A stretch of 40,814 bases of DNA from Clostridium sp. OF09-36 (GCF_003481985.1 NZ_QUMD01000029.1:1-40814); one strand, 5' to 3'. Numbered from the stretch's first letter, positions 17,162 to 25,541 are shown. Notes: generated by a model not told the origin, from the letters alone. Numbers and translations: made by a program.

Positions 17162-17207
17162 AAAAAATAGAACGTAAACTTGCATTTAGAAAGGACATAG
17201 CATTTTC

Positions 17208-17603
17208 ATGGGCCGCAGACCAAAACCAACCTTCGATGAATCCATTTCTCCCACAGACCTTCCGCTCCGGCCATCCGTAAGGCTCCGCCTTGCAAAGAGC
17301 GATACCTTTTTTGGCCCCGGCGTTGCAGAGTTTCTCACTCTGGTGGACCAGACCAATTCCATGCAGACCGCCTGCCGGGAAATGGAAATGTCTTACAGTA
17401 AAGGCTGGAAGATCATTAAAAAAGCCGAAAAATATCTGGGCTATTCCCTGATTCAGTCAAGATCCGGCGGTGCAGCCGGTGGTTCCTCCCATCTGACAAA
17501 GGAAGCGAAGGATTTTCTCTCACGTTATCAGGATATGGAAAAAGAGCTGAAAGCAGTCACTGCCCAGCTCTTTGATAAATATTTTGGTTCTTATCCGCAT
17601 TAA
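17208..17603 (+). CDS. modE: ModE-type molybdate-responsive regulator, DNA-binding domain only
   Basis: 131 aa. Residues about 25-105 match the ModE/LysR-type winged helix-turn-helix (RLRLAKSDTFFGPGVAEFL ... ACREMEMSYSKGWKIIKKAEK, then the GGAAGGSSHLT wing typical of ModE). E. coli ModE is about 262 aa with a C-terminal pair of molybdate-binding MOP domains; these are absent here, so molybdate sensing must work differently or through another protein. It faces modC across a 73-nt gap, and the two candidate ModE boxes in the block are upstream of the MoeA-like and xdhC genes. Confidence 0.85.
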   Translation: MGRRPKPTFDESISPTDLPLRPSVRLRLAKSDTFFGPGVAEFLTLVDQTNSMQTACREMEMSYSKGWKIIKKAEKYLGYSLIQSRSGGAAGGSSHLTKEAKDFLSRYQDMEKELKAVTAQLFDKYFGSYPH

Positions 17604-17676
17604 TACCATTAAAAACTCTACTGTTCACATATGCAGGCCCAGTATTCTGAATTCCACATATGACTGGCCGCATCAC

Positions 17677-18747
17677 TTACCCTCTCAGCAGCAGAATCGC
17701 CTCCGGTGCAACCCTCACATAGTTTGGAATCTGGCCATCTGCACTATGTGTGTGGATGGTCTTTCCAATTTTCCACCACATTCCGTTTGACAGGGTAATA
17801 TACCATTCAAACGGCATCTCGGAGATTTTTGGATTTCCCACCGGGATCCGGTTTTCTATTTCCACTCCCGTCTCCTGATCTGCCACCGGCTCAAAGTCAT
17901 GGGCGCGGATTCCCACTGATGTGATATCCTCTGCCACCGTTTTTTCTGTCACCAGTTCCAGATTATCCCAGTCCAGCGCACGCACCCGGTGATCATCAAG
18001 TTTCTCGATCCGAGAAATATTCTTGCAGCCGGTCAGCCTTGCAGCTTCTACACTGCCCGGATCGTTGAAGATGTCCTTCGTTTTTCCTGCCGCGATCACA
18101 CGTCCTCTGCTAAACAGCAGCAAATTATCGCAAAGCTGGTAAGCCTCGTCGCGGTCATGGGTTACCATGATCGATGCTCCCTGATACTCAGAAAGCACAC
18201 TGGCCAGTTCCAGGCGCAGTCGTTCCCGCAAATGGGTATCCATCGCGGAAAATGGCTCATCCAGAAGCAGTGCTTCCGGTTCATAGGCCAAGATTCTCGC
18301 CAGCGCCACCCTCTGCTGCTGTCCGCCGGAAAGCTGAGCCGGATAGCACTTTTCCAGTCCGCTTAAGCGGAAACGCTCCACCATCTCGGCTGTCCGTTTT
18401 TTCTGCTGTGCTTCATCATAACGTTTTCCCGTTTTCAGTCCTGTCTGGATATTCTCCTCCACGGACATATTCAGAAACAGTGCATAATTCTGAAAGAGAT
18501 AGCCTACACGCCGTTTTTGCGGTTTCAGATTCTGTCTTCTGCTGCTGTCATAAAGCGTTCGGTTATCCAGCACAATGGAACCACTGTCCGGCTCCACGAT
18601 CCCTGCAATGGATTTTAATGTCATGCTCTTTCCGCAGCCGGAAGGTCCCAGAATTCCAAGGCAGCCTTTGCCGGAAGTAAATTGAACCTGCAGCTCAAAC
18701 TCCCGCAGCTTTTTCCGGATATCAACTGCTAATAATTGTTCATTCAT
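17677..18747 (-). CDS. modC: Molybdate ABC transporter ATP-binding protein
   Basis: 356 aa. The ABC domain has Walker A GPSGCGKS, signature LSGGQQQR, Walker B ALLLDEPFSAMD and the switch His in MVTHDRDEAY. The C-terminal 120 residues are the extra TOBE/MOP-like domain that in ModC proteins can give trans-inhibition by molybdate, though here it is divergent. It energises molybdate (or tungstate) uptake with ModB and ModA. AAGGAG lies 6 nt before ATG 18747, 13 nt after modB ends. Last gene of the long molybdenum operon. Confidence 0.93.
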   Translation of the reverse strand: MNEQLLAVDIRKKLREFELQVQFTSGKGCLGILGPSGCGKSMTLKSIAGIVEPDSGSIVLDNRTLYDSSRRQNLKPQKRRVGYLFQNYALFLNMSVEENIQTGLKTGKRYDEAQQKKRTAEMVERFRLSGLEKCYPAQLSGGQQQRVALARILAYEPEALLLDEPFSAMDTHLRERLRLELASVLSEYQGASIMVTHDRDEAYQLCDNLLLFSRGRVIAAGKTKDIFNDPGSVEAARLTGCKNISRIEKLDDHRVRALDWDNLELVTEKTVAEDITSVGIRAHDFEPVADQETGVEIENRIPVGNPKISEMPFEWYITLSNGMWWKIGKTIHTHSADGQIPNYVRVAPEAILLLRG

Positions 18748-18760
18748 ACTCTGCTCCTTA

Positions 18761-19441
18761 TTACCGGAACTGGCCACGCTTTTTTGATTCTCTCAGTGCC
18801 GCCCGGTTCATTAAGATCACGGAAAGAAAGGCAATAACAACAATGATCGCAACATACCGGTATGCCTCATCCATATTTCCGGCTGCCACTTCAGAATACA
18901 CTGCCATAGGCAGGGTTCTGGTCTTGCCTGCAATGTTGCCCGCGATCATGGCGGTTGCTCCAAACTCCCCCAGTCCTCTTGCGAACGCCAGGACACCTCC
19001 GCTGACAATTCCCGGCATGGCATTGGCAATCAGAATCTTATGGAAAATGCTCCATTCACTCATACCAAGGGTACGGGCCGCTGCCATGAGATTCGGGTCT
19101 ACCTGTTCAAAAGCTCCTCTGGCCGAACGGTACATAAGCGGAAAAGACATCACCACTGCCGCAAGCACCGTGGCCACCCAGGAAAACGCGATCTTGACTC
19201 CAAAATACTGTAAAAAGAAAATTCCGATGGGACGTTTCACCCCAAACAGATATAAAAGGAAAAATCCTGCTACGGTAGGCGGGAGCACCAATGGAAGGGT
19301 TAAAATTCCATCCAGGATGACCTTCATACGCTCATTTTTCATGCCAACCACCCACCAGGCTGCCAGAATTCCAAGAAAGAATGTGATCACAATGGAAACA
19401 CTGGCTGTCTTCATGGATATCAGAATTGGGGACCAGTCCAT
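18761..19441 (-). CDS. modB: Molybdate ABC transporter permease
   Basis: 226 aa with five to six membrane segments. The EAA loop is visible as AARTLGMSEWSIFHKILIANAMPGI, the contact site for ModC, and LPPTVAGFFLLYLFG is characteristic of ModB. It forms the membrane channel of the ModABC importer. AAAGGAG is 6 nt before ATG 19441; a longer in-frame start at 19465 lies upstream of this RBS and is rejected. Starts 48 nt after modA. Confidence 0.94.
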   Translation of the reverse strand: MDWSPILISMKTASVSIVITFFLGILAAWWVVGMKNERMKVILDGILTLPLVLPPTVAGFFLLYLFGVKRPIGIFFLQYFGVKIAFSWVATVLAAVVMSFPLMYRSARGAFEQVDPNLMAAARTLGMSEWSIFHKILIANAMPGIVSGGVLAFARGLGEFGATAMIAGNIAGKTRTLPMAVYSEVAAGNMDEAYRYVAIIVVIAFLSVILMNRAALRESKKRGQFR

Positions 19442-19489
19442 CTTTTTCTCCTTTCTGCCGCACATGCTTTCGGCATTCTTTCCGGCCTG

Positions 19490-20380
19490 TTACTCTGCTG
19501 CTGTGAAACCGTAAGCCTCAAATACCTTGATTGCTTCCGGAGTCTGTAAGAAATCTACAAATGCCTTCGCCGCATCCTCATGAGCGGTTGCTTTTACGAC
19601 TGCTACCGAGTAGATGACTTTCTTCTCAAGGCTTCCTTCCGGTGCCTCTGCAACAACGGTTACCTGATCTGCCATGCTTGCTGCATCGGTTGCATAAACG
19701 ATACCTGCGTCAGCACTTGCTGCTGCAACCTGGTTTAATGCCTCGGTTACATTGGTTCCGAAGCTTACCTTATCCTGAATGCTGTCCCAGACATTTAAGT
19801 TTGTCAGCGCTTCTTTTGCGTACTGGCCTGCCGGAACACTCTCCGGATCGCCCAGAGCGATGGATGCGGCATCGCCGATTTTCTCGAAAGAATCAATCTT
19901 GCTGTCGCTGCCAGCCGGAACGATCAGAACAATCTTATTCTCTAACAGGTCCACGATGGTATCAGACGCGATCATGCCTTCCTCGTCCAGAGCTTTCATC
20001 TGCTTAACTGCTGCGGACATAAATACGTCTGCCTCAAGACCTTCCTCGATCTGGGTCTGAAGCTTTCCTGAACTGTCGTAGGTTCCCTCCACGGTTACAC
20101 CCGGATACTGCTCTTCAAACATCGGAATCAGTTCATCCTCATATGCATTCTTTAAGCTTGCTGCTGCCGCAACCAGAATGCCCTGCTCGCCAAGATTCGC
20201 CTTTGCCTCACCCTCTGTTTCGGTTTCGGTTTCTGCCTCAGTCTCTGCTCCGGTGGTCTCCTCTGCAGCAGTCTCTGCTTCGGTTGCTGCTGCGGTAGTC
20301 TCCTGCGGTTTGGAGGAGCATCCTGCCATCATTCCTGCTGCCATCATAGCTGCCATTACAACTGCGAACTGTTTCTTCAT
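19490..20380 (-). CDS. modA: Molybdate-binding lipoprotein
   Basis: 296 aa. The N-terminal signal ends in a lipobox, MMAGCSS (Cys about residue 21), so the mature protein is lipid-anchored outside the membrane. A low-complexity Thr/Glu/Ala linker (residues about 28-60) precedes the periplasmic-binding domain with AAASLKNAYED, ADVFMSAA and DAGIVYATDA, the ModA oxyanion-binding landmarks. It captures molybdate or tungstate for ModBC. It follows the MOSC-Mog gene by 78 nt without a recognisable terminator or ModE box. Confidence 0.95.
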   Translation of the reverse strand: MKKQFAVVMAAMMAAGMMAGCSSKPQETTAAATEAETAAEETTGAETEAETETETEGEAKANLGEQGILVAAAASLKNAYEDELIPMFEEQYPGVTVEGTYDSSGKLQTQIEEGLEADVFMSAAVKQMKALDEEGMIASDTIVDLLENKIVLIVPAGSDSKIDSFEKIGDAASIALGDPESVPAGQYAKEALTNLNVWDSIQDKVSFGTNVTEALNQVAAASADAGIVYATDAASMADQVTVVAEAPEGSLEKKVIYSVAVVKATAHEDAAKAFVDFLQTPEAIKVFEAYGFTAAE

Positions 20381-20458
20381 TGTCTGCTTCTCCCTTGTTT
20401 TTGCAATAATTTATGTGAATTCTTATGAATCACCAGATTTGTAACTTGTTCCCGGTAT

Positions 20459-21409
20459 CTATTTCCGCGCACACTCTGACGCAGTCCCACGCAGAATCTT
20501 TAACCCATGATCCAGTGCGCCCAGGATAAAGCCCAGACTCTCTTTCACGGCTTTCGGACTTCCCGGCAGATTGACGATCAGCGTCTTTTTCCGGATGACC
20601 GATACGCCGCGGCTTAACATGGCGCGGTCTGTGATCTGCATGGATTTCATACGAATATACTCTGCAATACCCGGCGCATTCCGGTCAGCCACCGCCAGAG
20701 TTGCCTCCGGTGTCTGGTCCCGCATGGAAAATCCGGTTCCGCCGCTGGTCACCACCAGGTCCACCTGTCGGCTGTCTGCCAGACGCACGAGGTGATGTTT
20801 TAGCACCTCCGGCTCATCCGGGATCACAAAGCGCTCCACGACATCATAACCAGCTTCCTTTAACATGTCCCCGGCTGCCGGACCACTTAAGTCCTCCCGC
20901 TCGCCTTTGGAGCCTTTATCACTCAGCACGATCACCGCAGCCGTAAACGGACGGTTCTCATCTGGCGCTTCCACCCGCATAATATCTCCCGGGCGGATGA
21001 TTCCCTCTTTTACAACCTCGGCAAACACACCCTCCCTCGGCATAATACACTCGCCCACACGGTGATAGATCGCGCAGTGGCTGTGGCATTCCTTGCCGAT
21101 CTGGGTCATGCGAAGCTCCACGGTTCCGGCATAAAGCCTGGTTCCAACCGGCAGGGCACGAAAATCAATTCCATCCACCACCAGATTCTCACCAAATGCG
21201 CCATCCCCTACGTTTGCTCCTTTTTTATTGAACTCTTCTACTTTATTATAGGAAAGAAGACTCACCTGACGATGCCATGTTCCAGCATGCGCATCGCCCT
21301 CGATTCCGAAATCCGGAATGAAATGTCCCTCCGGGATCGTATGCTTTTCCGTTCCCCGGGCCGGACTGATGCAGATGGCCTTCACTACCCCCTCTTTTCC
21401 AAATTCCAT
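20459..21409 (-). CDS. MOSC domain - MogA/MoaB fusion protein
   Basis: 316 aa with two domains. Residues about 1-145 are a MOSC domain (GIEGDAHAG, FGENLVVDG, and the conserved cysteine in IGKECHSHC), a fold linked to sulfur transfer and molybdenum cofactor handling. Residues about 155-316 are a MoCF_biosynth domain of the MogA/MoaB type (VTSGGTGFSMRDQTPEA, NLPGSPKAVKE), which adenylates molybdopterin before metal insertion. The fusion supports a late step of cofactor assembly. GGAGG lies 8 nt before ATG 21409, which is 4 nt past the moaA stop. Confidence 0.9.
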   Translation of the reverse strand: MEFGKEGVVKAICISPARGTEKHTIPEGHFIPDFGIEGDAHAGTWHRQVSLLSYNKVEEFNKKGANVGDGAFGENLVVDGIDFRALPVGTRLYAGTVELRMTQIGKECHSHCAIYHRVGECIMPREGVFAEVVKEGIIRPGDIMRVEAPDENRPFTAAVIVLSDKGSKGEREDLSGPAAGDMLKEAGYDVVERFVIPDEPEVLKHHLVRLADSRQVDLVVTSGGTGFSMRDQTPEATLAVADRNAPGIAEYIRMKSMQITDRAMLSRGVSVIRKKTLIVNLPGSPKAVKESLGFILGALDHGLKILRGTASECARK

Positions 21410-21413
21410 TTTC

Positions 21414-22484
21414 TCATCCTCCAATTGCGCTCATACCATGCGCTTCCGTGATCTGATCCGGATGCTCAAAGCAATGTCCGGCAGGTTTGCCGTATATGGC
21501 ACGGCCCATGGCATCCAGAAGTTCCCGATTCTCCATGTCTGGATTTTCCATGCCCGATGCTCTCACCACGGCATTCCCCTCCACGCTCTCATCCACAGCC
21601 TTGTTCCATTCCCTGCCCGTTCCGGTTTCTGCTGTCTTTCCATCCTCTGCTTTCCGCAGGATTTTTCGCAGATCCACGCCGTCCTCATAGCAAAGGCAAG
21701 TCTTTAGAAAGCCGGTCGATGTCAGACGCACCCGGTTACAGGAAGCACAGAATTTTCCGTGCATGGCACTGATCAGCCCGATGCTTCCCTGAAACCCTGG
21801 GATCTTATAGTAGACAGCCGGACCGGCTCCGTGTACGCTGTTATCCGCCTGAAGTTCCGGGTATTCATTGCTGATCTCTTCTAAGAGTTCCTCGTTGCTG
21901 CGTCCCTTCGACTGTTTTCCAGCTCCAATGGGCATCAGCTCAATAAAGCGGACATCAACCGGTTTTTCCTTTGCCAGCGAGACCATACGCCGCCAGTCGG
22001 TATCCGGCATGGATACTGCATTGACCTTCACCTTAAGCCCCGCTTCAAGTGACGCATCGATACTCTTAAGTACTTCCGGCAGAAGATCCTGTCCGGTAAT
22101 TTGGGCAAACGCTTCCGCATCCAGCGTATCCAGGCTGATGTTGATCTCATCCAGTCCTGCCTCCACAAGCTGCGGGAGAATCGCTCTCACCAAAGTCCCG
22201 TTGGTCGTCATGGCAATCTTTTCCATGCCCGGAATCTCTTTCAGCATGCGGATCAGCTGCGGGCATCCCTTTCTCGCCAGCGGCTCCCCGCCGGTCAGGC
22301 GGATCTTGGTAATGCCAAGCTTTGCCCCGCACGCTGCGATCTTCCGGATTTCCTCAAAGCTCAGGATATCCTTGTGTCCCACACACTCGATCCCGTTTGG
22401 CATACAGTATTTGCAGCGCAGGTTGCAGCGGTCTGTCACAGAAACTCGCAGATATTTGATTTCTCTTCCATGGGCATCTTTCAT
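21414..22484 (-). CDS. moaA: GTP 3',8-cyclase
   Basis: 356 aa radical-SAM enzyme that, with MoaC, converts GTP to cyclic pyranopterin monophosphate. The N-terminal cluster is C20-x3-C24-x2-C27; the C-terminal cluster is CASC ... TCL (CASCNRVRLTSTGFLKTC); the protein ends in the essential GG. It is longer than the typical 320-330 aa because of a 40-residue polar insert (about 285-325, KTAETGTGREWNKAV onwards) before the end. It overlaps the moaC stop by ATGA, so it is translationally coupled. Confidence 0.95.
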   Translation of the reverse strand: MKDAHGREIKYLRVSVTDRCNLRCKYCMPNGIECVGHKDILSFEEIRKIAACGAKLGITKIRLTGGEPLARKGCPQLIRMLKEIPGMEKIAMTTNGTLVRAILPQLVEAGLDEINISLDTLDAEAFAQITGQDLLPEVLKSIDASLEAGLKVKVNAVSMPDTDWRRMVSLAKEKPVDVRFIELMPIGAGKQSKGRSNEELLEEISNEYPELQADNSVHGAGPAVYYKIPGFQGSIGLISAMHGKFCASCNRVRLTSTGFLKTCLCYEDGVDLRKILRKAEDGKTAETGTGREWNKAVDESVEGNAVVRASGMENPDMENRELLDAMGRAIYGKPAGHCFEHPDQITEAHGMSAIGG

Positions 22485-22978
22485 GCCTGCTCACCACCCT
22501 GCTCTTTGGGGTTTATGAAATGCCCGCTCTTTCCTCCGGTCTTCTCAGCCAGATGAATCGCTCCGATCTCCATAGCCTTATCCACAGCCTTGCACATATC
22601 GTAAATGGTAAGCAGCGTCACGGATACACCGGTAAGTGCCTCCATCTCCACGCCGGTCTTTCCTGTGGTCTTGGCCGTACAGATCGCCTCGATCTCGCAG
22701 GTTTCTGGATGCATGACAAAATCCACATTCAGCTTTGTCAGATTTAAAATATGGCAGAGCGGAATCAGCTCCGAAGTACGCTTGGCTCCCATGATCCCGG
22801 CAATGCGTGCCACGCCGAGCACATCCCCCTTTGCCATGGTGCCTTCTTTAATTTTCCCAAAGCACTCCGCACTCACGCGGATACGGCCTTTGGCAACCGC
22901 CTCGCGGACCGTCTCGCCTTTTTCGGTGACATCCACCATGCGGGCATTGCCCTGTTCATCAAAATGGGTAAATTCCAT
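22481..22978 (-). CDS. moaC: Cyclic pyranopterin monophosphate synthase
   Basis: 165 aa, normal length. ARMVDVTEK, KGDVLGVARIAGIMGAKRTSELIPLCHIL and KTGVEMEALTGVSVTLLTIYDMCKA are hallmark MoaC segments. It acts directly after MoaA in the first step of molybdenum cofactor synthesis. ATG 22978 has AAAGGGG about 7 nt upstream, within the end of the MoeA-like gene, whose stop is 1 nt away. Confidence 0.96.
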   Translation of the reverse strand: MEFTHFDEQGNARMVDVTEKGETVREAVAKGRIRVSAECFGKIKEGTMAKGDVLGVARIAGIMGAKRTSELIPLCHILNLTKLNVDFVMHPETCEIEAICTAKTTGKTGVEMEALTGVSVTLLTIYDMCKAVDKAMEIGAIHLAEKTGGKSGHFINPKEQGGEQA

Positions 22979-22979
22979 A

Positions 22980-24038
22980 TCAGTACCCCTTTCCAAATCC
23001 ACAGTTCGGGAACGTGCAGACCGGACAGTTTAAGCATAAGCCCCCCATGCCGAGCGCTGCAAGCTCGTCCGCCGTAACCTCATCATCTGCCATGACACGC
23101 GGAAGTACCAGGTCAAAGATGGTGCGCTTTGCATACATCACGCAGCCCGGAAGTCCCATAATGACGGTTCTGCGGTTCTTTCCCTGTTCCATGCGGTCAT
23201 AGTAAGCCAGTAAAAACATGGCTCCCGGAAGCACTGGCGCACCATAGGATACGATGCGTGCACCGGTATTTTTGATCGCAAGCGGAGTCTTGTCATCCGG
23301 ATCTACACTCATTCCTCCGGTGCAGATGACAATGTCCGCGCCCTTTTCGATCATGTCGAGGATACTGGCTGTTACTTTTTTATCGTCATCATCCCAGGTC
23401 ACATGATCGGTCACCTCGGCATTAAACTCCGCCAGCTTGTCCACGATCACCGGTGTGAACGTGTCCTGGATGCGTCCATGGAACACTTCGTTTCCGGTGG
23501 TGATGATTCCAACCTGTTTGTGTTGGAACGGTTTCAGTTCCAGGATTGGCTTTCCACCAGTCAGTTCCATGGTCTGTGCCTTGACCTTTTTCATTTTTTC
23601 TTCTTCAATGACCAGCGGGATAATGCGGGTACCTGCCAGCTTGTCCCCCTTCTTCACGGCAAAATTGCCATGGCGGGTGGCGATCATCATCTGGCCAAAG
23701 GCGTTGACCTCTTTTAAAGCCTTTGCGTCAATCTTTAAAAGACCATCGCAGGCCGCAGTCAGCTCGATCTTGCCTTCCTTCGGCTGGGAACGGTCCATAT
23801 GCTCACCCTTGCAGATTTCACAAAGCACTTCGGCTGCTTCATCCTCATGAAGCATGCCATCTTCTTTTTCCCATACATAAAGGGTATCTTTTCCGACACT
23901 CAAAAGTACCGGAATATCTTCTCTGGTTACAATATGGCCCTTACGAAACACCGCATCTTTTGTTACACCGCGGATGATCTGTGTGATGTCATGGCAGAGA
24001 ACTGCTCCCTCTGCATCGACTGTTTTTATCAGCTTCAT
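22980..24038 (-). CDS. MoeA-like molybdopterin-binding protein
   Basis: 352 aa. The C-terminal half holds a MoCF_biosynth domain (GIITTGNEVFHGRIQD ... ICTGGMSVDPDD ... MGLPGCVMYAKRTI), the fold that binds molybdopterin in MoeA/MogA. The N-terminal 160 residues resemble the clostridial molybdopterin-binding proteins of the xanthine dehydrogenase maturation clusters rather than canonical MoeA. The last 18 residues hold four cysteines (C335, C338, C341, C346; CLNCPVC...NC), not part of ordinary MoeA, and possibly a metal or sulfur-handling tail. First gene of the moa/mod operon, with GGGAGGAG 7 nt upstream of the ATG. Confidence 0.85.
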   Translation of the reverse strand: MKLIKTVDAEGAVLCHDITQIIRGVTKDAVFRKGHIVTREDIPVLLSVGKDTLYVWEKEDGMLHEDEAAEVLCEICKGEHMDRSQPKEGKIELTAACDGLLKIDAKALKEVNAFGQMMIATRHGNFAVKKGDKLAGTRIIPLVIEEEKMKKVKAQTMELTGGKPILELKPFQHKQVGIITTGNEVFHGRIQDTFTPVIVDKLAEFNAEVTDHVTWDDDDKKVTASILDMIEKGADIVICTGGMSVDPDDKTPLAIKNTGARIVSYGAPVLPGAMFLLAYYDRMEQGKNRRTVIMGLPGCVMYAKRTIFDLVLPRVMADDEVTADELAALGMGGLCLNCPVCTFPNCGFGKGY

Positions 24039-24111
24039 GTATAGCTCCTCCCAATCTCCATGTGAATATTTGAAACCGGTAACTGTTTCACGTCCTTCTG
24101 GTTACCAGGCT

Positions 24112-24140
24112 ATTCTATAGAACCACCGTTATTTTTTCAA
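24112..24140 (-). promoter_or_regulatory. Promoter of the moa/mod operon
   Basis: Minus strand TTGAAA (24140-24135), 17-nt spacer, TAGAAT (24117-24112). The -35 lies inside the ModE-like palindrome at 24127-24150. The 234-nt gap 24039-24272 was also read for a Moco riboswitch and none was recognised. Confidence 0.65.
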
Positions 24141-24150
24141 AAAAATAACG
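24127..24150. promoter_or_regulatory. ModE-like operator (moa/mod promoter)
   Basis: A 24-bp near-perfect palindrome, CGTTAT-N12-ATAACG, with 11 of 12 positions symmetric. The half-sites and 24-bp length match the E. coli modA operator as I recall it. It covers the -35 of the operon promoter, the position expected for a repressor site. Confidence 0.65.
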
Positions 24151-24272
24151 ATTCACTTTTTTAACCGGCCTGCCTTCCGGCAAACCGGCTTTTCAGATGC
24201 TTCTATTGTAATCTGTTTTACCTGGAAATGCAATCACTTATCTAATTTTTTGAAAGTTTTCCTAACATTTTT

Positions 24273-24530
24273 TTAGAAATCATCCCGTTCGATCAATACC
24301 TGCATCACGCCTCCGCAGACCATGCCTTCTTCCTCTGCTGCTTTCCCGGTCATATCCACATGCCGGATCTGGTAAATACCATCGCGGATAACCTCTCTGG
24401 CATGCTGCATCAGGTTTGCCTCCGCACAGCCGCCGCCGATGGTTCCCTGAATAAGGCCGGTCTCATAAACGATCATCTTGGCTCCGGCTTTTCTCGGTGT
24501 CGAACCTTTGGTGCCCAAAATAGTGATCAC
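24273..24530 (-). CDS. xdhC: XdhC family, XdhC_CoxI domain (split from upstream gene)
   Basis: 85 aa, the complete XdhC_CoxI domain: ILGTKGSTPRKAGAKM, GTIGGGCAEANL and GMVCGGVMQVLIE. The apparent start is a GTG that overlaps the previous stop as GTGA. The upstream codons in this frame (reading KAV before ITILGTKG) belong to the same beta-strand, and adding one A to the A5 run at 24534-24538 fuses it to the Rossmann part with no odd residues. It therefore looks like the C-terminal half of one XdhC protein rather than an independent gene. Note the domain order is the reverse of classic XdhC. Confidence 0.8.
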   Translation of the reverse strand: MITILGTKGSTPRKAGAKMIVYETGLIQGTIGGGCAEANLMQHAREVIRDGIYQIRHVDMTGKAAEEEGMVCGGVMQVLIERDDF

Positions 24531-25459
24531 TGCTTTTTCTGGTCCGCGAACTTTTCATCCGGCTCTGCCAGATCATGAATGACTTCCATATCAATATCCG
24601 ACTGGGATACCTTTCTGCCGCCCTCTGTCTCCGGTTTGCGCTTTACCTGAATGGTCTCTGCAAGGATTGCCACTGCGATCTCCTCCGGTGTCACTGCACC
24701 GATATCCAGTCCGACCGGAGTGTGGATCCAGTCCAGCCACGCTCTGCTGATGCCTTCCTCCTCCAGCGTATCCTTTAATTCCCGGACGCGCTTTCTGGAA
24801 CCGATCATGCCAAGATATGCGGTCTGCGGCTGTTTGGCCAGTGCCTTAAGGCAGACACCATCATGACGATGGCCTCTTGTTAAGAGAACCGCAAAGTCCG
24901 ATGAATTGACACCAAGCTTTTCAATTGCCGCTTCAAAATCCATACAGAGCACTTCCTTTGCGGTTGGGAAACGCAGCTTATTGGCAAAGGCTGGCCGGTC
25001 ATCGGTCACCGTCACGGAAAACCCGGTGCGGGCTGCAAACTCTGCAAGAGCCAGGGAAACATGACCGCCGCCAAAGATCAGCATACGGTTTTCCCTGCAA
25101 AACGGCTCCGCGATCCACTTTTTCCCATTCTGTCCGGCGTCTTTCGCATCATCCGTTCCGCTACCATGACAGGTGTTTTTCGCACAATCTGGTCTGTCAT
25201 CCTGCCCGTTTTCTTTCGTACGGTACGGTTCGCTGCCCTGTGCACGCTTCTGCTCCTGCTCAAATCCCAGAATGCATACCTTCTTTTCAAACGCTGCCTG
25301 CTGTGCCAATGCCTCGACAGCTTCTTCCTCTCTTCCCGGCTCATAAATATGCTTTTCCAGTGTACCGTCTTCCTGCAGGCTGGTCAGAAGAATTTTCTGG
25401 TTTTCCAACTGAAGGCCCAGCAAAAGTTCCCCATATACATTGTTTTCCATTCCCATCAT
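24527..25459 (-). CDS. xdhC: XdhC family, NAD-binding Rossmann domain (frameshifted)
   Basis: About 310 aa. Residues about 130-285 are the XdhC Rossmann domain (LIFGGGHVSLALAEFAARTGFSVTVTDDRPAFAN, LLTRGHRHDG, YLGMIGSRKRV, GLDIGAVTPEEIAVAILAE). XdhC proteins bind molybdenum cofactor and help load the sulfurated cofactor into xanthine dehydrogenase-type hydroxylases. Residues about 75-120 are a polar low-complexity insert. The start ATG 25459 has AAGGAG 7 nt upstream; an earlier GTG (25465) overlaps the RBS. The protein stops in KKQ just before the XdhC_CoxI part, apparently through a 1-nt deletion in an A-run. No xanthine dehydrogenase genes are in the window. Confidence 0.85.
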   Translation of the reverse strand: MMGMENNVYGELLLGLQLENQKILLTSLQEDGTLEKHIYEPGREEEAVEALAQQAAFEKKVCILGFEQEQKRAQGSEPYRTKENGQDDRPDCAKNTCHGSGTDDAKDAGQNGKKWIAEPFCRENRMLIFGGGHVSLALAEFAARTGFSVTVTDDRPAFANKLRFPTAKEVLCMDFEAAIEKLGVNSSDFAVLLTRGHRHDGVCLKALAKQPQTAYLGMIGSRKRVRELKDTLEEEGISRAWLDWIHTPVGLDIGAVTPEEIAVAILAETIQVKRKPETEGGRKVSQSDIDMEVIHDLAEPDEKFADQKKQ

Positions 25460-25512
25460 CTGCACGCTCCTTTTTAGATAGTCAGCCTAACTATTTTTCT
25501 GATTATCATTTT

Positions 25513-25541
25513 ATTGTAACAACTTTTTTCGTTTCTGTAAA
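25513..25541 (-). promoter_or_regulatory. xdhC promoter
   Basis: Minus strand TTTACA (25541-25536), 17-nt spacer, TACAAT (25518-25513). The -35 is inside the second ModE-like box. The 319-nt gap 25460-25778 holds this promoter, the box, and a plus-strand promoter for the amidohydrolase; no gene seen. Confidence 0.65.

Noticed and set aside
24039..24272. Possible Moco riboswitch upstream of the molybdenum operon
   Set aside because: No Moco-motif core was recognised; the hairpins present are explained by the operator palindrome and a GC-rich imperfect stem. A covariance search would settle it.
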